Part shown: piece by piece, positions 9,072 through 18,391 of the stretch | Layout: each line of letters opens with the position of its first letter | Numbering within the stretch: the first letter of the stretch is position 1 | Origin: JAWLAT01 sp041395325 | GTDB lineage: Bacteria; Pseudomonadota; Gammaproteobacteria; Xanthomonadales; SZUA-5 | NCBI GenBank assembly: GCA_041395325.1 | Contig: JAWLAT010000001.1 | Span: 1-64,000, forward strand | DNA: 64,000 nucleotides | Direction of reading: 5' to 3' | Notes under the pieces: model-generated | The model's database searches: none | Told to the model about the DNA's origin: nothing | Seen by the model: the letters and a program-made list of their open reading frames with translations, nothing else | Made by a program: the position numbers and the translations under genes

Positions 9072-10685
9072 ATGTACCTGAACTACTACGGACTGAGCGA
9101 GCCGCCTTTCGCGATCACGCCGGATCCGCGCTTCGTCTACCTGAGCGAGCGCCATCGCGATGCGCTGGCCCATTTGCTCTACGGCGTGGGGCAGGGTGGC
9201 GGTGGCGGCTTCGTGCAGCTGACCGGTGAAATTGGTACGGGCAAGACCACCTTGTGCCGGCTGTTGCTGGAGCAGTTGCCGGAGAAGACCAAGGTCGCGC
9301 TGATCCTCAATCCGAAGCTCGGACCAATCGAGTTGCTGGAGGCCCTGTGCGAGGAACTGGGGCTGGAGTCGGCCGACATCCGTGGCAGTCAGAAGGCACT
9401 GACCGACCGTCTCAACAGTTACCTGCTCGAGGCCTACGCCGATGGCTGGCGCATCGTCCTGATCATCGATGAGGCGCAGAACCTGTCGGTGGAGTCGCTG
9501 GAACAGATCCGCCTGTTGACCAACCTGGAGACCTCGACCCAGAAGTTGCTGCAGATCATCCTGCTCGGTCAGCCGGAACTGCGGGAGCTGTTGGGTCGTC
9601 CTGAGCTGCTGCAGCTGGCCCAGCGCATCACCGCCCGCTACCACCTGGCTCCGTTGTCAGCCGAAGAAACCGAACTGTATGTCCGGCACCGTCTCAGTGT
9701 GGCGGGTTGTGAACGACAGCCCTTCACCAAACTGGGCTTGCGTGCCCTGCACAAGCGCTCCTCCGGCATTCCTCGCCTGATCAACGTGATTGCCGATCGT
9801 GCGCTCGTTGCAGGCTATGCCCATTCGCTGGAGCGGATCGGCGAGCGGGTGGTCAATGAGGCAGCCGATGAAGCGCTGATCGGAGGCGCTCGACCGGCCT
9901 GGCGGAAGCCCTGGCCCTGGCTGCTGCTGGGGATGGGGCTGGTCGCCGCCGGTGCCTGGTACTTCTGGCCTCGGCCGGCCCCTCCAGCACCGCTAGCGGT
10001 GGTCGCCGCACCGGGTCTGCCGGAACTGGACGCCGCTGGCTTGCAGGCAGCGCTGGTCGACACTGAGGCCACGCTGGGCTGGCAGCGGTTGATGGCTCTG
10101 TGGGATCTGCCTGCGGAGATGCCACCGCAGCTGCGCGACGGCTGTCCAGCCGAACTGGGCGCAGACTGGCTGTGTTTCCGCGGCAGTGGTTCCTTCAGCA
10201 AGTTGCGTCAGTTCGGCCGACCGGTGCTGCTGCTCTTGCGCAAGGGTGATGCTGCCGTGCCAGTGCTGCTTTCGGCCATCGACCGCGAGCGGGCGCTGCT
10301 GGAACTTCCCGCGGCCACTGCGGTCGTTGAACGCAACGTGTTGAGAGATTTCTGGGGCGGCGAGTATCGCGCCCTCAACCGCCTGCCGGGCGGATTCCCC
10401 GCCACCTTGCGTATCAATGATGAGGGACCGGCGGTCAGTTGGGTGCGGGATCAGCTGGACCGTGCGCTGGGCGAAGAAGCGCCCGTCGCAGATGAAGCAG
10501 CCTTGCGCTTTGACGCCGATGTGGAACGGCGCGTTCGCCGATTGCAGGAGAAACATGGATTGCTGGCTGACGGCATCATCGGACCGGAAACCTGGTTTGC
10601 GCTGGCTTGCTATGTCGATGAGGGGCCACGTTTGGCCCGTCCACCCAAAAGGGAACAGGGTGCGCCCGATGGCGCGTCATTGTAG
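9072..10685 (+). CDS. ExeA/GspA-like AAA ATPase with peptidoglycan-binding domain
   Basis: GspA-type proteins use ATP to help place the type II secretion secretin through the cell wall. This 537-residue protein starts with the family signature MYLNYYGLSEPPFAITPDP, has a Walker A (GEIGTGKT, residues 52-59), a Walker B (IVLIIDEAQN), a single transmembrane helix at about 280-298 and a C-terminal peptidoglycan-binding repeat (about 470-515, ending LADGIIGPETWFAL). The upstream extension of the open frame to 8916 lies inside putA and is discarded. The gspB gene follows 51 bases later. No other type II secretion genes are visible, so the pair acts with a secretion system encoded elsewhere. Confidence 0.88.
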   Translation: MYLNYYGLSEPPFAITPDPRFVYLSERHRDALAHLLYGVGQGGGGGFVQLTGEIGTGKTTLCRLLLEQLPEKTKVALILNPKLGPIELLEALCEELGLESADIRGSQKALTDRLNSYLLEAYADGWRIVLIIDEAQNLSVESLEQIRLLTNLETSTQKLLQIILLGQPELRELLGRPELLQLAQRITARYHLAPLSAEETELYVRHRLSVAGCERQPFTKLGLRALHKRSSGIPRLINVIADRALVAGYAHSLERIGERVVNEAADEALIGGARPAWRKPWPWLLLGMGLVAAGAWYFWPRPAPPAPLAVVAAPGLPELDAAGLQAALVDTEATLGWQRLMALWDLPAEMPPQLRDGCPAELGADWLCFRGSGSFSKLRQFGRPVLLLLRKGDAAVPVLLSAIDRERALLELPAATAVVERNVLRDFWGGEYRALNRLPGGFPATLRINDEGPAVSWVRDQLDRALGEEAPVADEAALRFDADVERRVRRLQEKHGLLADGIIGPETWFALACYVDEGPRLARPPKREQGAPDGASL

Positions 10686-10736
10686 TCTTTGCCCACACGG
10701 TCCGAAGATTCGGTCCGTTCGTCCAAGGAAAGCCGG

Positions 10737-11702
10737 ATGTCGTTGATTCTGGAGGCTCTACGCAAGTCTGAAGCGGAGCGGCAGCGAGGCATGCCGCCAC
10801 GCCTGGACTCGCCGATGCTGCGGCCGATTCGTCGCCGCCAGCGGCTGGCACCGGGATTGGCGCTGTTGGTGCTCGGCGTCCCCGTGGCGGGTTGGTTCGT
10901 CTATCGGGGCATGGGTCCGGAAGTCGACACGCCCAGCGAGACGACCGTAGGCGATGTGGCCCTGCAGTCCTTGAACGATGCCGATGCCGCATCGGCTGCA
11001 CCTGCAGATCTGCCACCGCCGGCACCGCAATCGTCACCAACAACACAGCTGGCCGCGGCCAGTGGGAATCCTTCGGCGGCGGTGACTGCGCCAGCGGCGG
11101 CGGTCAACCGAATGCCGGCCGGTGAGGCGATCGGCGCCAGCAACGGACAGGCCGGCGGCGGCAGTTTCGCCAGCGAGCTCAGCCTGCCACCGTCGATGCG
11201 CCCGCATACGCCCAGTCTGGAAAGTGCCGAGGCGGCCCCGCGTGTCTCTGAACCGGTGGCTCGTCCCTCCGAGCCCGTTGCCGCCGCATCGGTCGCTGCT
11301 CAGTCGGTGCCATCGGCCGCGTCCCCTGCCGTGCCGGCGCCCTCAACGCCAGTAGTGGTCGCGGCACCCGCCCCCCCTGCCACATCGCCTCAGCAGGTCG
11401 CGATGGCACCAGCGCCAGCACCGGTGGCAGCGCCGCCTGTGGCGGCTCCGGCCGCGCCAGCCGTCGTGGTCCCGATGATTTATGAACTGGATTTCAGCAT
11501 CCGTCGCGACATCCCCAAGATGGACATGAGCATGCATGTCTACAGCGCAGATCCGACCGCTCGCTTTATCGTGGTCAATGGCAAGCGATTCGGGGAAGGC
11601 GATCAGCCGGAAACGGAAGTGCAGTTGCGCGAGATTCGACGCGATGGCGCGGTGCTGGTGTTCCGGGGCACGGCCTTCGTGATGCCGCGACAGGGTTTCT
11701 GA
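10737..11702 (+). CDS. GspB-like general secretion pathway protein
   Basis: Partner of the GspA-type ATPase; in Aeromonas the ExeAB pair spans the periplasm and supports secretin assembly. This 321-residue protein has the N-terminal family tag MSLILEALRKSEAERQRG, one transmembrane helix (about residues 38-57), a long low-complexity Ala/Pro linker (about 70-245) able to cross the periplasm, and a C-terminal GspB domain with the phrase YELDFSIRRDIPKM. ATG 10737 follows an AAGGAA sequence; the frame upstream has no similarity. It is co-oriented with gspA and converges on the sulfotransferase gene. Confidence 0.87.
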   Translation: MSLILEALRKSEAERQRGMPPRLDSPMLRPIRRRQRLAPGLALLVLGVPVAGWFVYRGMGPEVDTPSETTVGDVALQSLNDADAASAAPADLPPPAPQSSPTTQLAAASGNPSAAVTAPAAAVNRMPAGEAIGASNGQAGGGSFASELSLPPSMRPHTPSLESAEAAPRVSEPVARPSEPVAAASVAAQSVPSAASPAVPAPSTPVVVAAPAPPATSPQQVAMAPAPAPVAAPPVAAPAAPAVVVPMIYELDFSIRRDIPKMDMSMHVYSADPTARFIVVNGKRFGEGDQPETEVQLREIRRDGAVLVFRGTAFVMPRQGF

Positions 11703-11734
11703 GCGCCCGACTCCGCTCCGTGCAGAAAGCGCGC

Positions 11735-12478
11735 TTAGCTTTGCAGCCGATGAGCGTGCAGCGAGCGATAGATCGGTTCGGCAGCGTCGACGACTCGACG
11801 ACTGTTGTCATCCAGAGACGCCATCGCCTGAGGGTCGCAAGGCCTTGGCGGCTCGAAACCGGTTGAGCGCCAGACTGCGGCATACCAGTGCGGCGCCCAG
11901 ATGCCGTCGCTATCCCGGGGTCCGGCGGGCCAGTGCAGCATGCGCGCCTCAAACGGGATCTGCAGTTCGGCACAGAGTCGTTGCAACTGGGCCTGCGGGG
12001 CAGAGAGAAATTCCTCGGCGTCGATAACCAGCGGGGGGCGGCCCAGGTGGTCGGCCAACTGGGCAAACAGCGCGGCCTGCTGCGGCAGTCCGATTTCGTC
12101 CAGAGACACCTCGTTCCTGGCCTTGCGGTAAGAGACCACCACGGCCGCGGGATCGCGAATCAGCAGCACATTGTCCAGCGCCTCGATCCAGTTCCGTGTC
12201 ATCGAGGCGGTCAGGTGATGGCACATGTGCTTCTGGTACCAAAGGGTCTTGCCATCGGGGATCGGGCCCCCGAGCGCTGCCACGACCCGACGCCAGTCGG
12301 TCTCTCCGTCGGCGATGATCTCGTCTCGGCCAGGGTGATCGATCCCCGTTTCTGACAGATAGTGCGCATAGAGCGGTTCGTCGCTGACCATGCAGTCACT
12401 GCGGTTCTCGAAAGCCCGCATCATCGCGGTGGAGATGTTGCGCGGGCCCGACCACATGGCAATCCGGCGATCCTTCAT
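11735..12478 (-). CDS. Sulfotransferase-family protein
   Basis: A 247-residue protein with a sulfotransferase-like P-loop at its start (MWSGPRNISTAMMRAF, equivalent to the 5'-phosphosulfate loop) and a 3'-phosphate-binding motif in VLLIRDPAAVVVSYRKAR at about residue 100. These indicate a PAPS-using sulfotransferase fold; the acceptor is unknown. It overlaps the upstream aminotransferase gene by four bases (ATGA), so the two are translationally coupled. The pairing of this sulfotransferase type with a class IV aminotransferase occurs in other proteobacteria, but I know of no demonstrated joint reaction. The longer open frame to 12745 is antisense-like sequence inside the aminotransferase gene and is rejected. 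Confidence 0.82.
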   Translation of the reverse strand: MKDRRIAMWSGPRNISTAMMRAFENRSDCMVSDEPLYAHYLSETGIDHPGRDEIIADGETDWRRVVAALGGPIPDGKTLWYQKHMCHHLTASMTRNWIEALDNVLLIRDPAAVVVSYRKARNEVSLDEIGLPQQAALFAQLADHLGRPPLVIDAEEFLSAPQAQLQRLCAELQIPFEARMLHWPAGPRDSDGIWAPHWYAAVWRSTGFEPPRPCDPQAMASLDDNSRRVVDAAEPIYRSLHAHRLQS

Positions 12479-13407
12479 GCTGCACTCCGCGCAGCCACAT
12501 CCTGGCGTACTCGTTCGCGGTACAAGCCCTGCAGACGCGTGATCATCGTCCGACCGTCGGCGTGGGACGAACCCAGCTCTCGGCCATCCACCGAGGCGAC
12601 TGGCACCAGGCCGGCGAAGGTGCCGGTCACGAAGGCTTCGTCGGCGCCGTAGACATCGGTCAGACTGAAGTTGCGCTCGCGCGCTGGAATGCCAGCCTGC
12701 TCGCAACAGGCCAGCACATTGGCGCGCGTGATGCCGCCCAGGCAATAGTCACCGCTGGACGTCCACACCTCCCCGCGGCGGACGATGAAGAAATGGGTCG
12801 AGTTGCAGGTGGCCACGAAGCCATGTGGATCGAGCATCAGGGCCTCGTCGGCACCCGCTTGGGTGGCCTGGATGCAGGCACTGATGCAATTGAGCTTGCT
12901 GTGGCTGTTCCATTTGGGGTCCTGCACGTCCGGATAACCACGGCGAACGTGTACGGTGAACAATCGAATGCCGGTTTGCAGGGTGGCGGGCAAGGGCGCC
13001 TTGTACTCGGGAATGATGACGATGGTGGCTGGCCCGATGCAGGCGCGGGGATCCTGGTAGGGCGTGCGCTTGAGGCCACGGGTGACCATCAGGCGGATAT
13101 GGACGCCATCGACCATTCCGTTGGCGGTCAGGGTGGCGTAGATCGCCTCAGTCAACTCAGCGCGGCTCAGTCCGATGTCGAGTGCGATCGCCTTGGCGCC
13201 CTCGTACAAGCGATCCAGGTGGGCCTCAAGGAATGCCGGATGTCCGCCGACCACCCGCAGGCCCTCCCAGATGCCGTCACCCAGAACGAAGCCGGCATCG
13301 AAGACCGAGACCACGGCCTGCGCTCTCGGCAGCAACTGCCCGTTGATGTGGATCAGCACATCGGCATTGCGTGGATCTTCGAGGTAATCGTGTGTGCCTT
13401 GGGCCAT
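12475..13407 (-). CDS. Class IV aminotransferase (branched-chain aminotransferase-like)
   Basis: A PLP enzyme of fold type IV, related to branched-chain and D-amino acid aminotransferases and aminodeoxychorismate lyase. The 310-residue protein shows the N-terminal FDAGFVLGDGIWEGLRV strand, RLMVTRG, and the PLP lysine in NSHSKLNCI (about residue 160); GGITRANVL and AFVTGTFAGLVPV close the active site. The start at 13407 is chosen because similarity begins at GTHDYLEDPRNADV; an ATG 33 bases upstream is possible. The substrate cannot be fixed from sequence. It is coupled to the sulfotransferase gene downstream. Confidence 0.88.
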   Translation of the reverse strand: MAQGTHDYLEDPRNADVLIHINGQLLPRAQAVVSVFDAGFVLGDGIWEGLRVVGGHPAFLEAHLDRLYEGAKAIALDIGLSRAELTEAIYATLTANGMVDGVHIRLMVTRGLKRTPYQDPRACIGPATIVIIPEYKAPLPATLQTGIRLFTVHVRRGYPDVQDPKWNSHSKLNCISACIQATQAGADEALMLDPHGFVATCNSTHFFIVRRGEVWTSSGDYCLGGITRANVLACCEQAGIPARERNFSLTDVYGADEAFVTGTFAGLVPVASVDGRELGSSHADGRTMITRLQGLYRERVRQDVAARSAA

Positions 13408-13485
13408 CGGAGCCGGTCCATGCCAGGGGACCAGCAGCATAGCCCAGCGCTGCGAGGGGCGCGGTTGTACAGCAATGGCTGGTGC

Positions 13486-14733
13486 TCAGGATTGCTGGTG
13501 ATCGGCGGTGGCCAGCGCCGGCGATTCGCCACGTTCGGCCGTGCGTTCCAAGGTGGTCACTGTGGCCAGCTGACGATGGGTATGCGAGACCTGATTTCGA
13601 CCGTTGTGTTTGGCCGAGTACATCGCCTGATCGGCTCGGCGCAGCAAGCACTCCAGGCTTTGATCACCGCTCTGTCGAACTGCGCAACCCACCGATACGG
13701 TGGTTTGCACGGGCCCTCCGCTGCAACGGCACTGACTGTCGGCGACGTGACGACGTACTCGCTCGCCGATGATCAGCGCATCGTCCAGTGATGCGCCGGG
13801 CAGAATCGCGACGAACTCCTCGCCGCCGGTCCGCCCGGCCACGTCGACACGCCGCAACGCCCGACGAATGGAACCGCTGACCTGGCGCAGCACCTCATCA
13901 CCGCAGTCATGTCCATAGCGATCGTTGATGTCCTTGAAGCGGTCGATATCGATCATCAGCACCGCCAACGCCTGCAATTGCTCCCGGGCCTGTTGAAACA
14001 GCAGCTGCCCCTGTTCCAGCAGATGACGTCGGGTAGCGACGCCAGTCAGGCCATCCTGGTTGGCCAGCTGCCGATAACGACGGGTCAGTTGATCGCGTTC
14101 GACCAGCGCCAGATTCAGCGTGCCAATGATGGGCGCCAGCACCACAAAGGCGATCAGCCAGTCGCGGCTCAGGGTCGCAGCGACAGGCGCCGCGAACAAG
14201 GTGCCCGAAGGCAGCAGCAGCAGCGCCGCGCGCAGCATCAGGATGACGCCCACCGCGCAGAAATTCAGGGCCAGAATACGCCCGTGGGCCATCCCTTCCC
14301 GGCCGCGATCCAGCTGCTGTGCCTTGGCGGCACAGACCAGCGCCATCCAGCTGCCAATCACCGACAACATGCCCGAACCCAAAGGGCGCTGTGGCCACAT
14401 CCACCAGTGCCCCAGGCACAGCACGACCACCGCCAGCGGGATCGCAATGACCCAGCGTGGCAGAGGCTCGCGAGGTTGCGACAGCGAGGCCAGCGCGCAG
14501 TACTGCAGGGCGAAGGCCGTCGCCACCACGGACTTGCCGAGAATCGCCACCGACATGCCATCCAGCGACTGGTGGGTCCGATAGGCCAGCCACCCCGCCG
14601 GAGCGAGCAATAGGGACAACGCCCAATAGGTCAGGGCCGGATTGCGGCTTTCGCGAAATCCTGCAAGCAACAAGCTGATGGCCATCGCCACGGCCGCCAT
14701 GGACAGCAGAGGTGCCAGAACCGAACTGGTCAT
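13486..14733 (-). CDS. Membrane diguanylate cyclase (GGDEF)
   Basis: Makes cyclic di-GMP from GTP. Residues 1-215 form about six or seven hydrophobic helices, an unclassified membrane sensor; residues about 240-400 are the GGDEF domain, with LTGVATRRHLLEQ at its start. The active site reads GGEEF (residues 303-307), which is catalytically competent, and the inhibitory site RxxD (RRVD, residues 294-297) stands at the standard spacing, so product inhibition is expected. The gene is alone, separated from the aminotransferase by about 80 bases. A perfect palindrome lies about 60 bases upstream of its start. Confidence 0.92.
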   Translation of the reverse strand: MTSSVLAPLLSMAAVAMAISLLLAGFRESRNPALTYWALSLLLAPAGWLAYRTHQSLDGMSVAILGKSVVATAFALQYCALASLSQPREPLPRWVIAIPLAVVVLCLGHWWMWPQRPLGSGMLSVIGSWMALVCAAKAQQLDRGREGMAHGRILALNFCAVGVILMLRAALLLLPSGTLFAAPVAATLSRDWLIAFVVLAPIIGTLNLALVERDQLTRRYRQLANQDGLTGVATRRHLLEQGQLLFQQAREQLQALAVLMIDIDRFKDINDRYGHDCGDEVLRQVSGSIRRALRRVDVAGRTGGEEFVAILPGASLDDALIIGERVRRHVADSQCRCSGGPVQTTVSVGCAVRQSGDQSLECLLRRADQAMYSAKHNGRNQVSHTHRQLATVTTLERTAERGESPALATADHQQS

Positions 14734-14792
14734 GATGAGCGATTACGCACTGCTGTAGCCATTGCGGACGGACCCCCTGTAGTCCGCCGGTA

Positions 14793-14811
14793 GAGTTACA
14801 GTTTGTAACTC
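14793..14811. promoter_or_regulatory. Perfect inverted repeat, candidate operator
   Basis: GAGTTACA-GTT-TGTAACTC, an 8-bp perfect inverted repeat with a 3-base centre, 60 bases upstream of the diguanylate cyclase start. Its short symmetric form suits a dimeric repressor site better than a terminator, but the binding protein is unknown. Confidence 0.45.
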
Positions 14812-14936
14812 AAATGGCGTCCTGAAATGTGACGGCCATCACTCTTTGTTGATCCTCGTCGGGTGCTCGGCGGGTGTTTGACGCGATTGCCGGCGCAAGG
14901 AAACGCGAATGAGTTCAGAGGATAGCCGCATCTCCC

Positions 14937-15161
14937 TCAGCCTGGCTGAGCGGCGGTCAATTGGCCGCGCTGCCGCTCGAAGCGCCAGCGCAGCGCCTGC
15001 CGCAACAGGTAGGCGAAGGCGATCGTACCCAGCTGGGTCAGGGCGTGCATGGTCTCGCCGCTGTGCGCCGGCCACAGGTACCGGCAGAGCAAGCCGATGA
15101 TGGAGACATGGGTTGCCGCGAACAGCAGATCGCCACGCTGTTGCGCTGACCCTATGGCCAC
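14937..15161 (-). CDS. Small predicted membrane protein
   Basis: I do not recognise this 74-residue protein. It would start at GTG 15161 and carries two hydrophobic stretches (about residues 12-30 and 38-57, the second TIAFAYLLRQALRW), ending in a basic, Gln-rich tail. No strong ribosome-binding site is visible and the start is uncertain; the frame stays open further upstream. It is divergent from the molybdenum hydroxylase genes. It could be a spurious frame, but the helix-helix-basic tail pattern favours a real small membrane protein. Confidence 0.4.
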   Translation of the reverse strand: MAIGSAQQRGDLLFAATHVSIIGLLCRYLWPAHSGETMHALTQLGTIAFAYLLRQALRWRFERQRGQLTAAQPG

Positions 15162-15225
15162 GGACACAGGCCGATCACCCGCGCATGGTCTACGATGAGA
15201 CTCCACCCGTGTCGGAGTGCTCGCC

Positions 15226-15672
15226 ATGAAACTGCGTGTGAACGGAAAGGAGCAGGTCTTCGACGGTGATCCGCAGATGCCGATCCTGTGGTTTCTGCGC
15301 GATGAGCTGCAACTGACCGGGACCAAGTATGGCTGCGGTCAGGCACTGTGCGGCGCTTGCACCGTGCATCTCGACGGGGCGGCGATTCGCTCCTGTTCAG
15401 TGCCGATGCTGGCGGCCGCCGACAAGCACCTGACCACGATCGAGGGCATTGCCGGCGATCATCCGCTGAAGCAGGCCTGGCGCGATCACCACGTACCGCA
15501 ATGCGGCTATTGCCAGAGCGGACAGATCATGCAGGCTGCCCATCTGCTGAAGGAAAAGCCACGGCCCACCGACGCCGAGATCGATGCCGCGATGGACGGC
15601 AATATCTGCCGCTGCGGCACCTATCCGCGCATCCGCGCGGCCATCAAGCAGGCCGCGGGAGCCGGGTCATGA
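15226..15672 (+). CDS. (2Fe-2S) subunit of an IorAB-type molybdenum hydroxylase
   Basis: Electron-transfer subunit of a xanthine dehydrogenase-family enzyme. The 148-residue protein contains the plant-type [2Fe-2S] motif in YGCGQALCGACTVHL (about residues 38-52) and the second cluster ligands in CGYCQSGQ and GNICRCGTY. Start at ATG 15226 is supported by GGAG eight bases upstream. The stop overlaps the start of the catalytic subunit (ATGA). This two-subunit layout without a FAD subunit matches isoquinoline 1-oxidoreductase; the true substrate is unknown. Confidence 0.9.
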   Translation: MKLRVNGKEQVFDGDPQMPILWFLRDELQLTGTKYGCGQALCGACTVHLDGAAIRSCSVPMLAAADKHLTTIEGIAGDHPLKQAWRDHHVPQCGYCQSGQIMQAAHLLKEKPRPTDAEIDAAMDGNICRCGTYPRIRAAIKQAAGAGS

Positions 15673-17918
15673 GCGTGCTGGCGGCGTCACGACGAACGTT
15701 TCTGCGCAGTTCACTGCAGGCCGGTGGCTGGCTGCTCAGTCTGCAGTTGCTGCCGGGCGGCGGCTTGTTGGCCGCTGAGGTCGATGCGAACGACATCTGG
15801 CAGTCGAACCTGTTCGTCGCGATCAGCACGGATGGTCAAGTCCGGATCACCTGCCATCGATCGGAGATGGGCCAGCAGATCCGAACGGCCGTGGCACAGA
15901 TCGTCTGCGAGGAACTGGAGGCGGATTGGTCCCGGGTTGTCGTGGAGCAGGCACTGGGCGATCCCGCCTATGGCGACCAGAACACCGATGGCTCGCGCAG
16001 TGTCCGCCGCAATCTGACCCGATTGCGCCAGGCTGGCGCGTCTGCGCGCCTGCTGTTGCGGCAGGCTGCCGCGCAGCAGTGGGAGGTGCCGCTGGAGGAA
16101 GTCGAAGCCGTGGGGCACCGGCTCGCACATACCGCGTCAGATCGCTCGGCCGACTACGGGGAACTCGTGGCGGCGGCCGCGCGTCTGCCCTTGCCCGAGG
16201 CCGAACAGCTCACGCTGAAGCCCCGATCGGAATGGCGCTTGATCGGTCACGCGGTGGCCAGCGTCGATCTGGATCCGGTGCTGGCCGGCACGGCGATCTA
16301 CGGCCACGACGTGCGCGTGCCCGACATGCAGGTGGCCGTCATCGCACGACCACCAGTGCTGTACGGCCGCATCAAATCCCTGGATGACAGTGCCGCCCTC
16401 AAGGTACCCGGCGTCAGCAAGGTCATCCGTCTGCCCGATCTGGAGGCACCCGCTGCCTTCAAGCCACTGGGCGGTGTGGCGGTCATCGCCAGCAGCACCT
16501 GGGCCGCACTGCGCGGGCGTCAGGCCCTGCAGATCGAGTGGACGCATGGTGACAACGCCAGCTACGACTCGAAGGTCTATCGCGAGCAACTGCTGGCCAG
16601 CGTGCGCGCCGCTGGGGAGATCACCCGCGAGGCGGGGGATGCGGCTGCCGCACTGGAATCCGCCGAGCAGCGGATCAGCGCTGAGTACACCGCGCCGCAT
16701 CTGGCTCAGGCACCGATGGAAACGCCGGCCGCAACGGCGCGCGTCAGCAAGGATGGCGCCGAGATCTGGGCCTGCACGCAGACGCCGCAATCGACCCGCA
16801 ACGTGGTTGCGCAGACCCTGGGTCTGCAGCCGGAACAGGTGAAGGTCCATGTGACCCTGCTCGGTGGCGGATTCGGGCGCAAGTCCAAGCCGGATTTCTC
16901 GGCCGAGGCGGCCTGGCTGGCGCGCGAGGTGGGCAAGCCGGTCAAGGTGATCTGGTCCCGCGAGGACGACTTGCGCAACGGCTATCTGCACAGCGTCAGC
17001 GCGCAACGTCTGGAAGCGGGCCTGGACGCCGACGGCCAGGTGACGGCGTGGCTGCACCGGACCGCGTTTCCACCAATTCCTTCGACCTTCGACCCCAGCG
17101 CCGACAAGCCCAGCGATGGCGAACTGCGGCTGGGCTTCAATGACACGCCCTTTGACATCCCCAACCTGCGACTGGAACGCGGCAGTGCCAAGGCGCATGT
17201 GCGCATCGGCTGGCTGCGTTCGGTGGCCAACGTCTACCACGCCTTCGCGGTGCAGTCCTTTGCCCACGAACTGGCGCTGGCTGCTGGCCGTGATCCCAAG
17301 GACTTCTTGCTGGATCTGATCGGCAAGCCACGCCATCTGGATCTGACCGGCGTCAACTACGACAACTACGGCGATCCGATCGAGACCTACCCGATCGACA
17401 CCGGCCGCCTCTCCAACGTGATCCGCATCGTCGCCGAGCGAGCCGACTGGAGCGGCAAGCGCAAGGCGGGTCGGCATCTGGGTATCGCCGCGCACCGATC
17501 GTTCCTCAGCTACGTCGCGACCATCGTGGAGGTGACGCTGGACGAGGCTGGCAACTGGCAGATTCCGCAGGTGCACGTGGCCATTGACGCGGGCACGGTC
17601 GTCAACGTGGAACATGTCCGCGCCCAGTGCGAGGGCGGCAGCATCTACGGGCTCAGCTGTGCGTTGGGCGAGCTGACGGCGGTGGACGGCGCCATCGAGC
17701 AGGGCAATTTCGATCGCTATCGAGTGGCGCGCATGCGTCAGGCACCCCGTGCGATCGATGTGCATATCGTCGCCAGTGAGGCCGCGCCAGCCGGCGTGGG
17801 TGAACCGCCGACACCGCCGTTTGCGCCGGCTTTCGTCAATGCCTTGTATGAAGCCGGCGCGGAGCGCGTTCGTGATTTGCCAGTGCCGTTGCAGGTCAAA
17901 CGGCGCCAGCGCGCTTGA
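15669..17918 (+). CDS. Molybdopterin-binding subunit, IorB-type aldehyde/heterocycle oxidoreductase
   Basis: Catalytic subunit (749 residues) of the xanthine dehydrogenase family. It begins with a Tat-like leader (SRRTFLRSSLQAGGW), so the folded complex with its iron-sulfur partner is probably exported to the periplasm. Molybdopterin contacts and active-site phrases include LLGGGFGRKSKPDF and the C-terminal GVGEPPTPP that carries the catalytic Glu of the family. The start at 15669 overlaps the small-subunit stop; the longer frame from 15348 runs inside iorA and is rejected. No XdhC-like cofactor maturation factor or cytochrome c subunit lies next to it. Confidence 0.9.
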   Translation: MSVLAASRRTFLRSSLQAGGWLLSLQLLPGGGLLAAEVDANDIWQSNLFVAISTDGQVRITCHRSEMGQQIRTAVAQIVCEELEADWSRVVVEQALGDPAYGDQNTDGSRSVRRNLTRLRQAGASARLLLRQAAAQQWEVPLEEVEAVGHRLAHTASDRSADYGELVAAAARLPLPEAEQLTLKPRSEWRLIGHAVASVDLDPVLAGTAIYGHDVRVPDMQVAVIARPPVLYGRIKSLDDSAALKVPGVSKVIRLPDLEAPAAFKPLGGVAVIASSTWAALRGRQALQIEWTHGDNASYDSKVYREQLLASVRAAGEITREAGDAAAALESAEQRISAEYTAPHLAQAPMETPAATARVSKDGAEIWACTQTPQSTRNVVAQTLGLQPEQVKVHVTLLGGGFGRKSKPDFSAEAAWLAREVGKPVKVIWSREDDLRNGYLHSVSAQRLEAGLDADGQVTAWLHRTAFPPIPSTFDPSADKPSDGELRLGFNDTPFDIPNLRLERGSAKAHVRIGWLRSVANVYHAFAVQSFAHELALAAGRDPKDFLLDLIGKPRHLDLTGVNYDNYGDPIETYPIDTGRLSNVIRIVAERADWSGKRKAGRHLGIAAHRSFLSYVATIVEVTLDEAGNWQIPQVHVAIDAGTVVNVEHVRAQCEGGSIYGLSCALGELTAVDGAIEQGNFDRYRVARMRQAPRAIDVHIVASEAAPAGVGEPPTPPFAPAFVNALYEAGAERVRDLPVPLQVKRRQRA

Positions 17919-18056
17919 CCATCGTGGACGCTGCATGGCCTGTCCATGCGAAATGCGGGACGCGCTGGCAAAAAGCGAGTGCGAGGACGGAATCTCGCGC
18001 CTGGCACAGGATGTGCAATCTCGTTCCGGAGATTCGCAATGTCAAAGGAGATTCCG

Positions 18057-18365
18057 ATGCGCACAGTTCTGCTACTGACCAGCGCGCTGTGGCTGTCGGC
18101 CACCGCACAGGCCCAGGATGACAGCGTGGTGCGGTATGGGCCGGACGGCAAGAAGACCACGATCACCTGGGGTCCGGCACCGGCGCTGCCCGATCAGGGC
18201 AATCCCGATTTCGACGCGCTCGATCGCGACGGCGATGATCGACTCACGCTGGTCGAAACCGAAGCTCACCGGCTGCTGCACAGTGACTTCAAGTTCGCCG
18301 ACAGCAACCGCGACGGCACCCTGTCGCGGCGCGAACTGCAGCGCTGGATCGAATCCGACGGCTGA
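18057..18365 (+). CDS. Secreted EF-hand protein
   Basis: A 102-residue protein with a signal peptide (residues 1-19, cleavage after AQA) and two calcium-binding loops: DRDGDDRLTLVE (about residues 56-67) and DSNRDGTLSRRE (about 80-91), both with acidic residues at the coordinating positions. ATG 18057 has an AAGGAG box six bases upstream, which decides the start. It stands alone after the molybdenum hydroxylase genes and is followed by a strong hairpin. A calcium-binding periplasmic role is inferred; no partner is evident. Confidence 0.85.
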   Translation: MRTVLLLTSALWLSATAQAQDDSVVRYGPDGKKTTITWGPAPALPDQGNPDFDALDRDGDDRLTLVETEAHRLLHSDFKFADSNRDGTLSRRELQRWIESDG

Positions 18366-18391
18366 GCGGCTCGGCTGTCTGCAACGCCCAA

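Noticed and set aside
16137..17936. 599-residue minus-strand open frame opposite the molybdenum hydroxylase gene
   Set aside because: Antisense shadow; composition is repetitive Arg/Gln/His/Asp and iorB is clear.
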